Source: Candidatus Zixiibacteriota bacterium (GTDB lineage Bacteria; Zixibacteria; MSB-5A5; SM23-73-2). Taken from it: a DNA stretch of 64,000 bases. Both the position numbers and the translations under genes were made by a program. Positions 1-9,079 of this stretch are shown here, one piece after another. The notes under the pieces were generated by a model that worked only from the letters and a program-made list of their open reading frames with translations, searched no databases and was not told where the DNA came from. Position 1 is the first letter of the stretch, and each line of letters starts with the position of its first letter. Location of the stretch: positions 27,470 to 91,469 of the forward strand of contig JAUWYR010000002.1 in the NCBI GenBank assembly GCA_030615745.1, written 5' to 3'.

Positions 1-784
<784 letters not shown>

Positions 785-921
785 ATATCTAATCTATTAA
801 GATTATACGTAAATAGCAAGTAAATTTTCTTTAATTTTTTGTATAAAAAATATCTGTCCTGCAGGGAAAAACAACCCCCTTCTGCCTAAAAATTAGAGCC
901 TTAAATTAAAAATCCATATCT

Positions 922-970
922 GCGTATGCCGAAGGTCAAGAGACATGCATCGGAGATCAAGAGATACGCA
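922..970. repeat. Dispersed repeat family A, copy next to the dnaN stop codon
   Basis: The stretch contains GCGTATGCCGAAGGTCAAG followed by ATGCATCGGAGATCAAGAG and ends 2 bp before the dnaN stop codon. The same GCGTATGCCGAAGGTCAAG string occurs at 29981-30000 inside a coding gene, and the CAAGAGAT part recurs with GGTATCGAT in front at 6882, 7153, 30011 and 39543. It lies in the gap where recF would be expected. Confidence 0.7.
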
Positions 971-972
971 TT

Positions 973-2118
973 CTACTCCACCAGCCTTAAAGGCATCAAA
1001 AGACAGAGATATTCCTCTCCCTCTTTTTGCGGAACAGAATATATAATTCCTGCAGATACAGAAGTGGACAGCTCAAAAGTTACCTTCTCTCCTTCCATCT
1101 GCTTCAAAACATCCAGCACATAGTTGGCGTTGTATCCTATCTCCATATCTTCCCCTGTATACTCACAGGGGATAGTCTCTTTTGCCTCACCCCCAAGATC
1201 AAAATTAACCGAGGATAGTTCTAAACTCCCTCCACTTGCCCCGGCACCCCTTTTTAAACCAAACTTGACTTGATGAGTCAAAGTATTTGACAAAATTGCA
1301 ACTCTTCTAACCGTGCTGGTTAAACTCTCTATATCTGCCACAAGTTTTTTGTCGTTATCCTTGGGTATAACCTGTTCAAAATTAGGATAAGGACCCTCAA
1401 TCAAACGTGAAGATAAAATAACATCCTCGAGAGAGAAAATGATATTATTCTCACCAAATATAATCCCCACATCATATTCTTCTTCACCGATGAATCTTGT
1501 CAGAAGGTTTAGAACTTTTGGTGGTATGATCACATCCTCATGCATACCTTTTAGCTTTTTATTAATCAAAGAGATCTTTGCCAACCTATGACCATCAGTT
1601 GCAACCATCTCCATCCTGTCTCCTTTGGTTCGCCACAATACTCCATTCAAAGCCGGGCGAGTCTCATCAGTTGATACTCCAAATATAGTCTTTCTGATTA
1701 AATTAGTTAGGTCAGCTCCGTTAATCTTTATCTGTTTGGCTAAGTTCACCTGGGGCAATTTTGGAAAATCATCTTTGGGAAGACCTGATATTTTGTAAAC
1801 TCCCTTTCCGAACTTGATCTCAACACGCGTATCAGTCGAACTCACCTCGATCTCTGTCTCAGGGGCTTCCCTCACAATATCTGCGAACACTTTTGCCGGA
1901 ATTGTTATATTCCCTAACTTCTTAACATTTACAGGTAGGGTCTTTATCACAAAAGTGTCCAGATCTGTAGCAGCTAACCTAAGTTTTCCAACACCTTTTG
2001 TATTATCAGTCTCAAGCAAAATATTTGACAATACTTGAAGCGTAGTCCTGGTTGGAACTACACTTAATACACTTTGGAGCGCTTGTAATAGTTCACTTTT
2101 TGCAACAGAGAATTTCAC
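973..2118 (-). CDS. dnaN: DNA polymerase III beta sliding clamp
   Basis: The 381-residue product has the normal length and three-domain layout of the beta clamp that tethers DNA polymerase III to DNA. It begins MKFSVAKSELLQALQSV and ends with YLCLLMPLRL, the family C-terminal M-P-(M/L)-R-L tail, plus two extra residues. Conserved mid-protein segments such as ATDGHRLAKI and EGPYPNFEQVIP are present. The start is a GTG preceded by an AGGAGG sequence about 8 bp upstream. It follows dnaA on the same strand with a 234-bp gap, and a repeat-family-A copy sits directly after the stop. recF, normally next in this operon, is not there. Confidence 0.97.
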   Translation of the reverse strand: MKFSVAKSELLQALQSVLSVVPTRTTLQVLSNILLETDNTKGVGKLRLAATDLDTFVIKTLPVNVKKLGNITIPAKVFADIVREAPETEIEVSSTDTRVEIKFGKGVYKISGLPKDDFPKLPQVNLAKQIKINGADLTNLIRKTIFGVSTDETRPALNGVLWRTKGDRMEMVATDGHRLAKISLINKKLKGMHEDVIIPPKVLNLLTRFIGEEEYDVGIIFGENNIIFSLEDVILSSRLIEGPYPNFEQVIPKDNDKKLVADIESLTSTVRRVAILSNTLTHQVKFGLKRGAGASGGSLELSSVNFDLGGEAKETIPCEYTGEDMEIGYNANYVLDVLKQMEGEKVTFELSTSVSAGIIYSVPQKEGEEYLCLLMPLRLVE

Positions 2119-2352
2119 TTTATCCTCCTTATAATTTTAAATTTTTAACTTTAAATTTTAAATTAATAGTAATAGCTGTGTTAAAATGTTAACAAAGTAA
2201 TTCAATTTCCTTTAACTTTTTTTCTCATTTGAGATTAACTTCATCACCTGACAGTTTTTTTATGTTAATAAGATATTGAAATATATAACTTTTTTCAACA
2301 AGAATTAACTAATTCTATTTTTAAACAGACCTTCCACATTTTTTTAACCTAT

Positions 2353-3696
2353 TTATCCATATAAGGAATTTATAATTTCATCAACTTTAAGTTTGAAATC
2401 TTGGTCCTTTTTAATATTTTCTGCAACAAGATTACATGAGTGAATTACAGTTGAATGATCCCTTCCACCGAATTTAAGACCGATAGACTTCAAGGAGAAA
2501 TCAGTAAGATTTCTACAAAGATACATCGCCACCTGCCTGGCCCAGCAGATCTCCTGAGTCTTTCTTTTGGAACATAAAAGTTCTGGAGACAGCTTAAAAT
2601 ATTCACCGACCTTTTTCTGAATATCCTCAATCGATATTTTTTTACTCTCATTTCTTATAGTATCTTTCAAAACATCCTTTGCTAATTCCAAAGTAAGCTC
2701 TTTTTGGTGAAGAGAACAATAGGCTAAAAGGCGTATCAATGACCCCTCCAGTTCCCTTATATTGGAGGTTACATTGTCAGCTAAAAAACCAGCGACATCA
2801 TCAGGTATAGTTATATTATCAGACTCAGTTTTCTTTTTAATTATAGCTATTCTTGTTTCCAGATCAGGTGGTTGGATGTCGGTCACCAGACCCCAGCCGA
2901 ATCTTGAAAGAAGCCTCTCTTCTAATCCTTTGATCTCTTTGAGTGGTCGGTCTGAGGTTAAAACGATCTGCTTACTACTCTGGTATAGTGCATTAAATGT
3001 GTGGAAGAATTGAACCTGAGTGCTCTCCTTTCCGGTGAAGAACTGAATGTCGTCCAAAAGCAGGAGGTCCACACTTCGATAAAAATGGACAAAATCCTGA
3101 AGGGTTGATGCCCCAATTGATGATATGAAGTCGTTGGTGAACTTCTCGCTTGTGACATATAAAACCTTTGCATCTTTTTTAAAATCTTTCACAAAATGTC
3201 CAATAGCCTGAACCAGATGTGTCTTGCCCAAGCCAACACCTCCATAGATGTAAAGTGGGTTGAATTTGGTTTTTCCTGGGGCTTCAGCAACTGCCATAGC
3301 AGCCGCGTGTGCAAACTGATTGTTCTCCCCTACAACGAAGCTCTCAAAAGTGTATTTTGGATTTAAGATTGTGCTTTGCTCGGAAGATAGATTTAAATCC
3401 CTTTTTTTTGAATTAAAGGATATCTCTGTTTGATGACCTCCTAACTCATTTCTTATGCACAAAGATAGGTTCAATTTTTCATTAGTTATCTTTTGGACAG
3501 CTTCCTTTATCAAATGTGAATAATGTTCCTCAAGCCACTCAGCAACGAATTTGTTCGGGACTGCGACCTTCAAAGAACTGTCATTGCTTGGAAGCCCTTT
3601 AGTGGGCTTTAACCAGGTTAGAAAGCTTTGTCTCTTTATCTTGGTGCTCAAATAATTAAGACATTCATCCCAGATTTTCACACTGTCTATAGGCAT
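2353..3696 (-). CDS. dnaA: Chromosomal replication initiator DnaA
   Basis: The 447-residue protein is full length. Domain I is at 1-70 (IWDECLNYLSTKIKRQSFLTWLKP), a short linker follows, then the AAA+ domain with Walker A GGVGLGKT at residues 152-159, Walker B LLLLDDIQFF and sensor motif LTSDRP. Domain IV carries the DNA-binding signature GGRDHSTVIHSC near the C-terminus. It unwinds oriC by binding DnaA boxes and is placed just beside the AT-rich, DnaA-box-containing region 3697-4200. Start is the ATG giving MPIDSVKIW; only a weak AAGAAG ribosome-binding site precedes it. Confidence 0.98.
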   Translation of the reverse strand: MPIDSVKIWDECLNYLSTKIKRQSFLTWLKPTKGLPSNDSSLKVAVPNKFVAEWLEEHYSHLIKEAVQKITNEKLNLSLCIRNELGGHQTEISFNSKKRDLNLSSEQSTILNPKYTFESFVVGENNQFAHAAAMAVAEAPGKTKFNPLYIYGGVGLGKTHLVQAIGHFVKDFKKDAKVLYVTSEKFTNDFISSIGASTLQDFVHFYRSVDLLLLDDIQFFTGKESTQVQFFHTFNALYQSSKQIVLTSDRPLKEIKGLEERLLSRFGWGLVTDIQPPDLETRIAIIKKKTESDNITIPDDVAGFLADNVTSNIRELEGSLIRLLAYCSLHQKELTLELAKDVLKDTIRNESKKISIEDIQKKVGEYFKLSPELLCSKRKTQEICWARQVAMYLCRNLTDFSLKSIGLKFGGRDHSTVIHSCNLVAENIKKDQDFKLKVDEIINSLYG

Positions 3697-4200
3697 AGCG
3701 AACTTCTTTTAAAGTTAAACTTAAATATCGACACCTTTTCCACAATTGTGGGGAAAAGATAACTCTTTTATTTACATATAATTAGGTGATTCTATTTAGA
3801 AAAATAAAAAGTTTTCCACAAAAGAGTTACAAATCAGGCAAATTTTATCTTTTGTGGCACAACCACTTAAAAAACCACCCTCGACTTTCCACATCTTATT
3901 AACAGACTTTAACTTACACTCATCTTTTCACAAAGGTAAATCCGAAAAAACTTTTGTCAAGAGATTTTATTAAATTACTTTAAAAAAATTTTAACCTTTT
4001 AAGAAAACAACTGTTAGAAAGCCCACGAAAAAATATTTAAATAAAAACATTTTCACTTTTAAAAAATTCAAAAAAAAGAAAAAACCCAATCCATCTTCTT
4101 AGAAATTAAAATGATATAGTTTTGGCTTTTCAAAACATTATTAATATAACTAATAAAGCTTCATTTTCAAAACTCCATTAAAAGAGTTTTTTCGATTTTG
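3697..4200. other. Probable oriC region upstream of dnaA
   Basis: This gene-free AT-rich stretch lies between divergently oriented replication and ribosomal-protein genes. It contains DnaA-box-like 9-mers TTTTCCACA at 3736-3744 and 3812-3820, CTTTCCACA at 3885-3893 and a facing TTGTGGGGAA at 3746-3755, so the first pair forms a small inverted repeat. From about 3950 to 4200 the sequence is almost wholly A/T, suitable as an unwinding element. The boxes differ at one base from the TTATCCACA consensus. Placement beside dnaA and the divergence of transcription support oriC; no GC-skew calculation was possible. Confidence 0.6.
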
Positions 4201-4313
4201 CTGATTAGAGTATCTCCATTGTGCAGAGAGCACTTACATCGTCCCTCTCTGGTTCGAATTCCGAGCTCGTCGAGTATTAGTTGGATGCTTATCAGATTTT
4301 TTAGTTTTCTAAA

Positions 4314-4478
4314 TCAATCTTCATTCAAAATCTGTTTGATCTGCGAGATAATCACAGGTTTCATTTTCTCGATCTTATCCCGCAAGTTTTTTTCTTCTTC
4401 CAGGTCATCGTAATTGGGAACAAAGGTCACTTTATAGCCATTTTCTTCTTTAGTGACGGGAATCTGCAGAATAGCCAT
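4314..4478 (-). CDS. Small hypothetical protein (54 aa)
   Basis: This short ORF begins ATG at 4476-4478, with GGGAGGTGAAAG directly upstream as a good ribosome-binding site, and reads MAILQIPVTKEENGYKVTF with an acidic middle (DDLEEEKNLRDK) and a hydrophobic-polar C-terminus. It starts 3 bp after the stop of the DUF5659 gene on the same strand, so the two are almost certainly co-translated. I do not recognise the family. The length, the charged sequence and pairing with DUF5659 suggest an accessory-element gene of unknown role. Confidence 0.6.
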   Translation of the reverse strand: MAILQIPVTKEENGYKVTFVPNYDDLEEEKNLRDKIEKMKPVIISQIKQILNED

Positions 4479-4481
4479 CTT

Positions 4482-4745
4482 TCACCTCCCTTCTTTTGTT
4501 TTTTGCTTTAATTTTTGAACCACAAAAGTTGCTGATTTCAGGGATTGGAATGCCTCAAAAAGTCTTATTGTGGAGACAGTTTGTGATCCGTTGTAGAATC
4601 CCAGGATTACCTCTTGGGAGGGAGCAGGTTCAAAAATGAAGGTCTTTCGACCCGCTCCATTATCTTGGATATCCTTGAGAGTGGAATATCCTGAGGCGAT
4701 TAAAAAAGAAGCGAAAAACAAGTCGGTGGTCTCGTAATGGTTCAT
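4482..4745 (-). CDS. DUF5659 domain protein
   Basis: The 87-residue product starts MNHYETTDLFFASFLIASGY and continues with FIFEPAPSQEVILGFYNGS, the layout of the DUF5659 family, which is small, of unknown function and often seen in phage-like or integrated elements. It is followed 3 bp later by a 54-residue partner gene. Upstream of its start, a terminator-like hairpin at 4792-4829 separates it from the next gene on the strand, so it should have its own promoter in the 50-bp gap, which I could not pick out. Family assignment is from memory of the motif and is moderately secure. Confidence 0.6.
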   Translation of the reverse strand: MNHYETTDLFFASFLIASGYSTLKDIQDNGAGRKTFIFEPAPSQEVILGFYNGSQTVSTIRLFEAFQSLKSATFVVQKLKQKTKEGR

Positions 4746-4791
4746 ATCATCTTTTGTTTTTCTTCATCACGTTCATCCTGCTTTCAAAAAC

Positions 4792-4829
4792 AAAAAATCC
4801 CTGTAAAGATTTTATAATCCTTACAGGGA
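4792..4829 (-). terminator. Rho-independent terminator after the 354-aa gene
   Basis: On the minus strand TCCCTGTAA pairs with TTACAGGGA across a 14-nt loop (4798-4829), and a run of T residues follows (4797-4792). It lies about 80 bp beyond the stop of the gene ending at 4908. Confidence 0.75.
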
Positions 4830-4907
4830 AAAATCTATAGCCCCTCTTGTGAAAAGTCAAAGACGCTACAAGATTCTTAGAGAATCCCCAGGAAAATCAA
4901 ACTGCTT

Positions 4908-5972
4908 TTATATTTCCTCCTTTTCGACCTTGTCAAATGCCATGAAAGGATATCTGCGACTGCCTTTCACCTTTGGCACCATTACCATGTTCTTAATGTC
5001 CTTTTCCATCCGCTTTATTGCCTTCTTTATGACATCCACAAAAGGAACCGGAGATTTCATCACCTTTCCTCTTTCGTTTCTGCTCTGGCCAGTGATATAA
5101 AAGCTTCTCTCATCTTCAAAGTCCTGTGCGTATTTTGGAGACAGAAAACCAGATTTTACTTCTCTAATCAAGGCAAAATCATCTAACTCTTTCCCTTTCC
5201 TATCTTCTTTGCTGATCTCTTTCTTAATTCCTCTGATAACCAACAAATCGATATCTTCAGGATGCAATTCAGCCCAGATTTTGGCTATTTCTGATGGTCT
5301 GAGTTTGCACTCTTTAGCCAAATCGTACCAACACAAATCTCTATTAAAATTTGTTCTACCTTCCCTTTTGCCCCAGAACTCATTTTGCAATTCCTCAATT
5401 CTTTTCCATTTCGCTCGAATATCTTCGAGCGTTGTCCACTCGTTTATACGTATCTCAAGCCATATTCGCCCCGTTTCGTCGTTCCAAGTATACCTAATTT
5501 CTGCAGGATCGCTCAGATAAATAGACAAAGAATCGATCTTTCCGTCCCACCTGTGACCGATATCCCAACGTCTGCAGAAGTCTTCCCATTTGAAAGTGTA
5601 TTGTTGAAACACTATACCTTTGTTCCAAATCCTTTCATGCAAATTCCTAGGGTTGTAATACTGTTGACAGTCTAGATCTTCAGCGTCTTTAAAATATCTG
5701 TCCTTTGGCTTCCGGCCTCTGCATTTCCTGGTCTTGGGATAGTCTAATCTTAGCCATAGATTCTCTTCAGACTCTTCTTCGAGTTTCTCCCTATAGCGCA
5801 AATCATAGTGAAACTTCTTCAATTCAAAAAAAGTGCCTCCTCCCAATCTCTTGGCAATCCCCTTTAATTCCTCCAGAAATGTCTTATTTCTTGCTAACAA
5901 CTCCGCCCGTTGAACTCTTTTATCAGAGATTTGGCGATGTTTTTCCAATATCTTCTTTACTTTCTCGTCCAC
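4908..5972 (-). CDS. Hypothetical accessory protein (354 aa)
   Basis: This gene starts with a GTG at 5970-5972 preceded by GAGGAAAAG and encodes a soluble, highly charged, Trp-rich protein with no signal peptide or membrane segment. The N-terminal 60 residues are Lys/Glu-rich and probably helical (KVKKILEKHRQISDKRVQRAELL). A segment near residue 220, WYDLAKECKLRPSEIAKIW, looks like a helix-turn-helix, suggesting DNA binding, but this is only a pattern match. It sits alone between a terminator and the rpmH promoter region, in the accessory block inserted between dnaA and rpmH. I do not recognise a family; a mobile-element replication or regulatory role is possible but unsupported. Confidence 0.65.
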   Translation of the reverse strand: MDEKVKKILEKHRQISDKRVQRAELLARNKTFLEELKGIAKRLGGGTFFELKKFHYDLRYREKLEEESEENLWLRLDYPKTRKCRGRKPKDRYFKDAEDLDCQQYYNPRNLHERIWNKGIVFQQYTFKWEDFCRRWDIGHRWDGKIDSLSIYLSDPAEIRYTWNDETGRIWLEIRINEWTTLEDIRAKWKRIEELQNEFWGKREGRTNFNRDLCWYDLAKECKLRPSEIAKIWAELHPEDIDLLVIRGIKKEISKEDRKGKELDDFALIREVKSGFLSPKYAQDFEDERSFYITGQSRNERGKVMKSPVPFVDVIKKAIKRMEKDIKNMVMVPKVKGSRRYPFMAFDKVEKEEI

Positions 5973-6329
5973 CTTTTCCTCACATTTTCAATACCAAAAT
6001 ATAGCAATTCAAAACCCAAAAATCAACTAAATTTGTTGAAGTGACCGACCTATTTTCCCATAAAAAGAGAACAAGGCGAAAGCATAATCCCAAAAATCGC
6101 CTTTGGAAAATCTAAGGATAAGACACACAAAGGGGTTCCTTTGTCCCTGTTGATAGGGGTATGGGGTGGGCATACCCCCTACCCCCCTGTTTCAATTTTG
6201 TTTCAAATCCACTTATGTTTTCTTACGTTTTTATGGGTTATGGTGGGTTCAGTGAATATAAGCTATCTTATGTCTTTCTTTCTAACAGCAAGCAATTCGA
6301 GAACTTGAGATGCCCCCCCTTAATTTTCC
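5973..6329. other. Gene-free stretch between the accessory gene and rpmH
   Basis: I see no convincing ORF here. A strong hairpin GGGGTATG/CATACCCC occupies about 6156-6178, and a smaller AAAGG/CCTTT one lies before it at about 6130-6142. The rest is mixed AT-rich sequence. The hairpins may mark one boundary of the accessory block or act as transcription barriers before rpmH. Confidence 0.4.
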
Positions 6330-6358
6330 TTGACTAAAAAATTGAATGTTTTATTTTA
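6330..6358 (+). promoter_or_regulatory. Probable rpmH promoter
   Basis: TTGACT at 6330-6335 is followed after 17 bp by ATTTTA at 6353-6358 (or TATTTT after 16 bp), about 30 bp before the rpmH start. The -35 matches the TTGAC(A/T) form seen at other promoters in this window; the -10 is weaker. Confidence 0.5.
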
Positions 6359-6385
6359 ACTTTCGTAGTCAAAAGGAGATGAAAG

Positions 6386-6538
6386 ATGAAAAGAACTTAT
6401 CAACCTTCGAGGATCAAAAGGCTTAGAGACCATGGGTTCAGAAAAAGGATGTCAACCAAAGGGGGAAGGAAAATCTTGAATAGAAGAAGGGCTAAAAAAA
6501 GAAAGAGACTCACTGTCCAAGTCACCACAAAAAGATGA
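6386..6538 (+). CDS. rpmH: 50S ribosomal protein L34
   Basis: The 50-residue product [18 protein letters not shown] continues with [11 protein letters not shown] and a Lys/Arg-rich tail, which is the complete L34 sequence pattern. An AAAGGAGATGAAAG ribosome-binding region precedes the ATG. Its stop codon overlaps the ATG of rnpA (ATGA), the usual tight coupling in rpmH-rnpA operons near the origin. Confidence 0.97.
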   Translation: MKRTYQPSRIKRLRDHGFRKRMSTKGGRKILNRRRAKKRKRLTVQVTTKR

Positions 6539-6906
6539 TGAAATCCGAAGGATTCATAGAAAAAGAGGGCTTTCCTAAAGAGATAAGGATTAAAAAGGAT
6601 TTAGAATTCAAAGAGGTCATAAAAAAAGGGGAAAAGAAAATTGGAGAAAAATTAATTTTATTCATACTTAAAAAAGATAACACTTCTTTGAAGTTTGGTA
6701 TAAGGGTCGACAAAACCATTAAAAAAGCTACGAAAAGAAACAGAATAAAAAGGATTATAAGGGAGATTCTGAGAAAGAGCAAGGATAAATTTTTACCTGG
6801 TGAGAGGGTAGTGATTGTCTATAAATCTTTGGAAGAAAACGTAAAATTAAAAGAGCTTCAAAAAGATTTCGATAATTTAGTCGGTATCGATCAAGAGATG
6901 AGATGA
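6535..6906 (+). CDS. rnpA: Ribonuclease P protein component
   Basis: The protein binds RNase P RNA and helps trim tRNA 5' leaders. The family signature [16 protein letters not shown] (the RNR motif) lies at about residues 65-80, and [16 protein letters not shown] matches the conserved N-terminal strand. Length is normal at 122-123 residues. Two adjacent ATGs (6535 and 6538) can start it; the first overlaps the rpmH stop. Both ends are odd: the first codons carry the TCCGAAGGATTCATAGA repeat (KSEGFIE) and the last codons carry GGTATCGATCAAGAGATG (VGIDQEM), so dispersed repeats have rewritten both termini. The stop overlaps the yidD start. Confidence 0.92.
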   Translation: MMKSEGFIEKEGFPKEIRIKKDLEFKEVIKKGEKKIGEKLILFILKKDNTSLKFGIRVDKTIKKATKRNRIKRIIREILRKSKDKFLPGERVVIVYKSLEENVKLKELQKDFDNLVGIDQEMR

Positions 6907-7136
6907 GAAATTTTAAATTTAAAAAAGCCTTGATGGTTTTTATTATTACATTGATAAAGTTTTATCAGATAAGCTTTAGATTCCTTTTTCCCCCCAGCTG
7001 TAGGTTTTATCCATCTTGCTCCGAGTACTCTATTTCAGCTTTGAAAAAATATGGTTTTTTAAAGGGAGGGTGGCTGGTGGTAAAAAGAATCATCAGGTGT
7101 AATCCCTTTAATCCGGGCGGATATGACCCAGTATAA
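6903..7136 (+). CDS. yidD: Membrane protein insertion efficiency factor YidD
   Basis: The 77-residue product contains the full YidD pattern: [20 protein letters not shown], then [13 protein letters not shown] and a C-terminal [13 protein letters not shown]. Two conserved cysteines (SCRFYPSC) are present. It is thought to help YidC/Sec insert proteins at the inner membrane. The ATG overlaps the end of rnpA, and yidC follows after 33 bp, so rpmH-rnpA-yidD-yidC form one operon. Confidence 0.95.
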   Translation: MRNFKFKKALMVFIITLIKFYQISFRFLFPPSCRFYPSCSEYSISALKKYGFLKGGWLVVKRIIRCNPFNPGGYDPV

Positions 7137-7152
7137 ATTTTTAAGATAAAAA

Positions 7153-7171
7153 TCGGTATCGATCAAGAGAT
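7153..7171 (+). repeat. Repeat family A copy at the yidC start codon
   Basis: TCGGTATCGATCAAGAGAT occupies these bases and its final AT is the start of the yidC ATG. The same string ends rnpA 270 bp upstream (6882-6899). The AAGAGA inside it is the only candidate ribosome-binding site for yidC. Confidence 0.75.
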
Positions 7172-8831
7172 GGACAGAAGAACCCTTTTAGCTTTTATAT
7201 TAATCGGACTTATTTTAGTCCTTTACCCTTTATATGTCGACCTTATCACTGGCGGGAAAAAAAGGACCTTGCCAGAAAGAAAAGATAGGGTCGAGTATGA
7301 TACCACCAGTGCTGTCATAGACACATTTCCCGGAGAAGAGATCGCTGAAAGGGAGTTAGCTTTCCCTTTTGTGGAAGATACATCTTTGGAGGAGAAAAAA
7401 GTTTTGGTCGAAACCGATCTATACGAGGCTGAGTTTACTACCAGAGGGGGTAACCTTGTTCGCTTTATCCTCAAAAAATATAAGTATTCAGATGATAGTA
7501 ATATCCAGCTTGTTCCTCAAAATCGATTCGAAGCTTTAAACATTGAATTTCCAGATGCGGGGATTGATTTCTCAAATTTGGTTTTTCAGGTCGAAAAAGA
7601 AAATGTCTTTGTGAATGAAATAAACCTAAAAGATTCTTTAGTATTCATACACAAGACTTTTGATGGCGTTCTTTTTAAAAAAAGTTTCATTTTTTACCAT
7701 AATAAATACCATATTGACTTAGAGTTCGAAAGCTCTGGTCTTGATATGGGAAGGCACTATCTTTTGAGCTGGAAGCCCGGGCTACAGGTTACCGAGAAAA
7801 ATTTCAAGGAAGATTTGGGACATTTTGCAGCTTACGCCAAGATGGGAGATGAAATAGCTAAAATAAACAAATTCAGACAGCCTAAGGGTTCTTCTGTTGG
7901 AATTTTAGATGAGTCTCGTTCTGGAAAGACCAAATGGATTGTAACCAGAAGTAAATACTTTTTAGCTTCGATCATACCTACATCGAAGGTTGCCTCTGGT
8001 TTTGTGGCTAAAGGGGAAAGGGAAAGAGAAGTTGAGGATGATGTCACTCTGGAAAGCAAAAGAATAGGGGTAGCTTTAAAGATGCCTATAGAACAGAGAG
8101 ACTATTTGAAAGATAGCTTTGTGGTTTATATTGGTCCACTCGATTATCATATTTTAAAAGGGTATAAGATTGGACTGGAAAATATCGTGGATTTGGGCTG
8201 GAAAATCATTCGTCCGTTTTCTATTTTTGTTTTGTGGATTTTTTCAAATCTTTTTAAGATCTTAGGTAATTATGGACTGGTGATTATCTTTTTCACTTTG
8301 GGGATGAAGGTTTTGTTTCATCCTTTGACTCGTAAATCGGTCAAAGCCACCCATAAGATGCAGGAGATTCAGCCCCTTATGGCTCAGCTTAAGGAGAGAT
8401 ATAAAAAAGACCCTCAGAGGCTCAATAAGGAGATGATGAAGCTTTACAAGGAGCGAGGGGTCAATCCTCTTGGGGGGTGTTTGCCCCTTATTTTCCAGAT
8501 GCCTTTATTCTATTCTCTTTTTGTGGTCTGCAGGAGCACAATTGAGTTAAGAGGAGCTAAATTTATTTTCTGGTTAAAAGACCTCTCCCAGATGGACCCC
8601 TATTATGTTCTTCCTATTGTGATGGCTGTTACGATGTTTTTGCAACAGAAGATGACCATAAAAGACCCGAAGCAGATGGCTTTGGTCTATTTTATGCCCA
8701 TTTTGTTCTTTTTTATGTTCAAAAGTTTTCCCGCGGGGCTGACTTTGTACTGGACCTTTTTTAATATATTTTCCCTTGTCGAACAGTATTATATAAAATG
8801 GAAGACCAAGCCTCAGCCAGCTCCAGTGTAA
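7170..8831 (+). CDS. yidC: Membrane protein insertase YidC
   Basis: The 553-residue protein has an N-terminal membrane anchor (LLAFILIGLILVLYPLYV), a large periplasmic domain of about 320 residues and the conserved C-terminal core beginning near residue 340. That core shows HPLTRKSVKATHKMQEIQP, the cytoplasmic hairpin LMAQLKERYKKDPQRLN and GCLPLIFQMPLFYSLF. The large periplasmic domain is the Gram-negative form of the family. It inserts membrane proteins alone or with Sec. The start lies inside a dispersed repeat (GGTATCGATCAAGAGATG). It ends 10 bp before the truncated mnmE copy, the normal yidC-mnmE neighbourhood. Confidence 0.97.
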   Translation: MDRRTLLAFILIGLILVLYPLYVDLITGGKKRTLPERKDRVEYDTTSAVIDTFPGEEIAERELAFPFVEDTSLEEKKVLVETDLYEAEFTTRGGNLVRFILKKYKYSDDSNIQLVPQNRFEALNIEFPDAGIDFSNLVFQVEKENVFVNEINLKDSLVFIHKTFDGVLFKKSFIFYHNKYHIDLEFESSGLDMGRHYLLSWKPGLQVTEKNFKEDLGHFAAYAKMGDEIAKINKFRQPKGSSVGILDESRSGKTKWIVTRSKYFLASIIPTSKVASGFVAKGEREREVEDDVTLESKRIGVALKMPIEQRDYLKDSFVVYIGPLDYHILKGYKIGLENIVDLGWKIIRPFSIFVLWIFSNLFKILGNYGLVIIFFTLGMKVLFHPLTRKSVKATHKMQEIQPLMAQLKERYKKDPQRLNKEMMKLYKERGVNPLGGCLPLIFQMPLFYSLFVVCRSTIELRGAKFIFWLKDLSQMDPYYVLPIVMAVTMFLQQKMTIKDPKQMALVYFMPILFFFMFKSFPAGLTLYWTFFNIFSLVEQYYIKWKTKPQPAPV

Positions 8832-8841
8832 TTACAAGGAA

Positions 8842-9048
8842 ATGAAAGAGTCTTTTAGTTATATTTCCCAAAAAGATGATACCATAGTGGCTATAAGCAC
8901 CCCATTAGGCACAGGTGGATTAGGTGTTGTCAGAATCAGCGGCAAAGAAACATTTTCTATAGCTGTGCTCCTGCTGGATGTTATCATCCAGCAGGACGGG
9001 AAGACGGATGATAACATCCGTCCAAGAGCAGAGATTTTGGGATATTAA
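8842..9048 (+). pseudogene. Truncated 5' copy of mnmE
   Basis: The first 41 residues (DDTIVAISTPLG, GGLGVVRISGKETF) align without gaps with the start of the complete MnmE encoded at 10243, with about 60-65% identity. After SIAV the frame runs into two palindromes and stops, so only the first part of the tetrahydrofolate-binding N-domain remains. It has its own AAGGA ribosome-binding site and sits in the normal mnmE place directly after yidC. It is probably the remnant of the original mnmE, displaced when the radical SAM gene and a second, intact mnmE arrived, or one arm of an old duplication. Confidence 0.8.
8971..9022. repeat. Pair of related palindromes ending the mnmE fragment
   Basis: CTGCTGGATG/CATCCAGCAG (8971-8994) and GACGGATG/CATCCGTC (9003-9022) are two hairpins with the same GGATG-4nt-CATCC core, TTAT in the first loop and ATAA in the second. 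They begin exactly where similarity to MnmE stops. Confidence 0.8.
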
Positions 9049-9079
9049 AAGACTGGAATTTGATTGAAGGGATAAATAA

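Noticed and set aside
4240-4275. Cloning-vector-like GAATTCCGAGCTCG string
   Set aside because: It contains EcoRI and SacI sites by chance but the flanks do not match a known polylinker.
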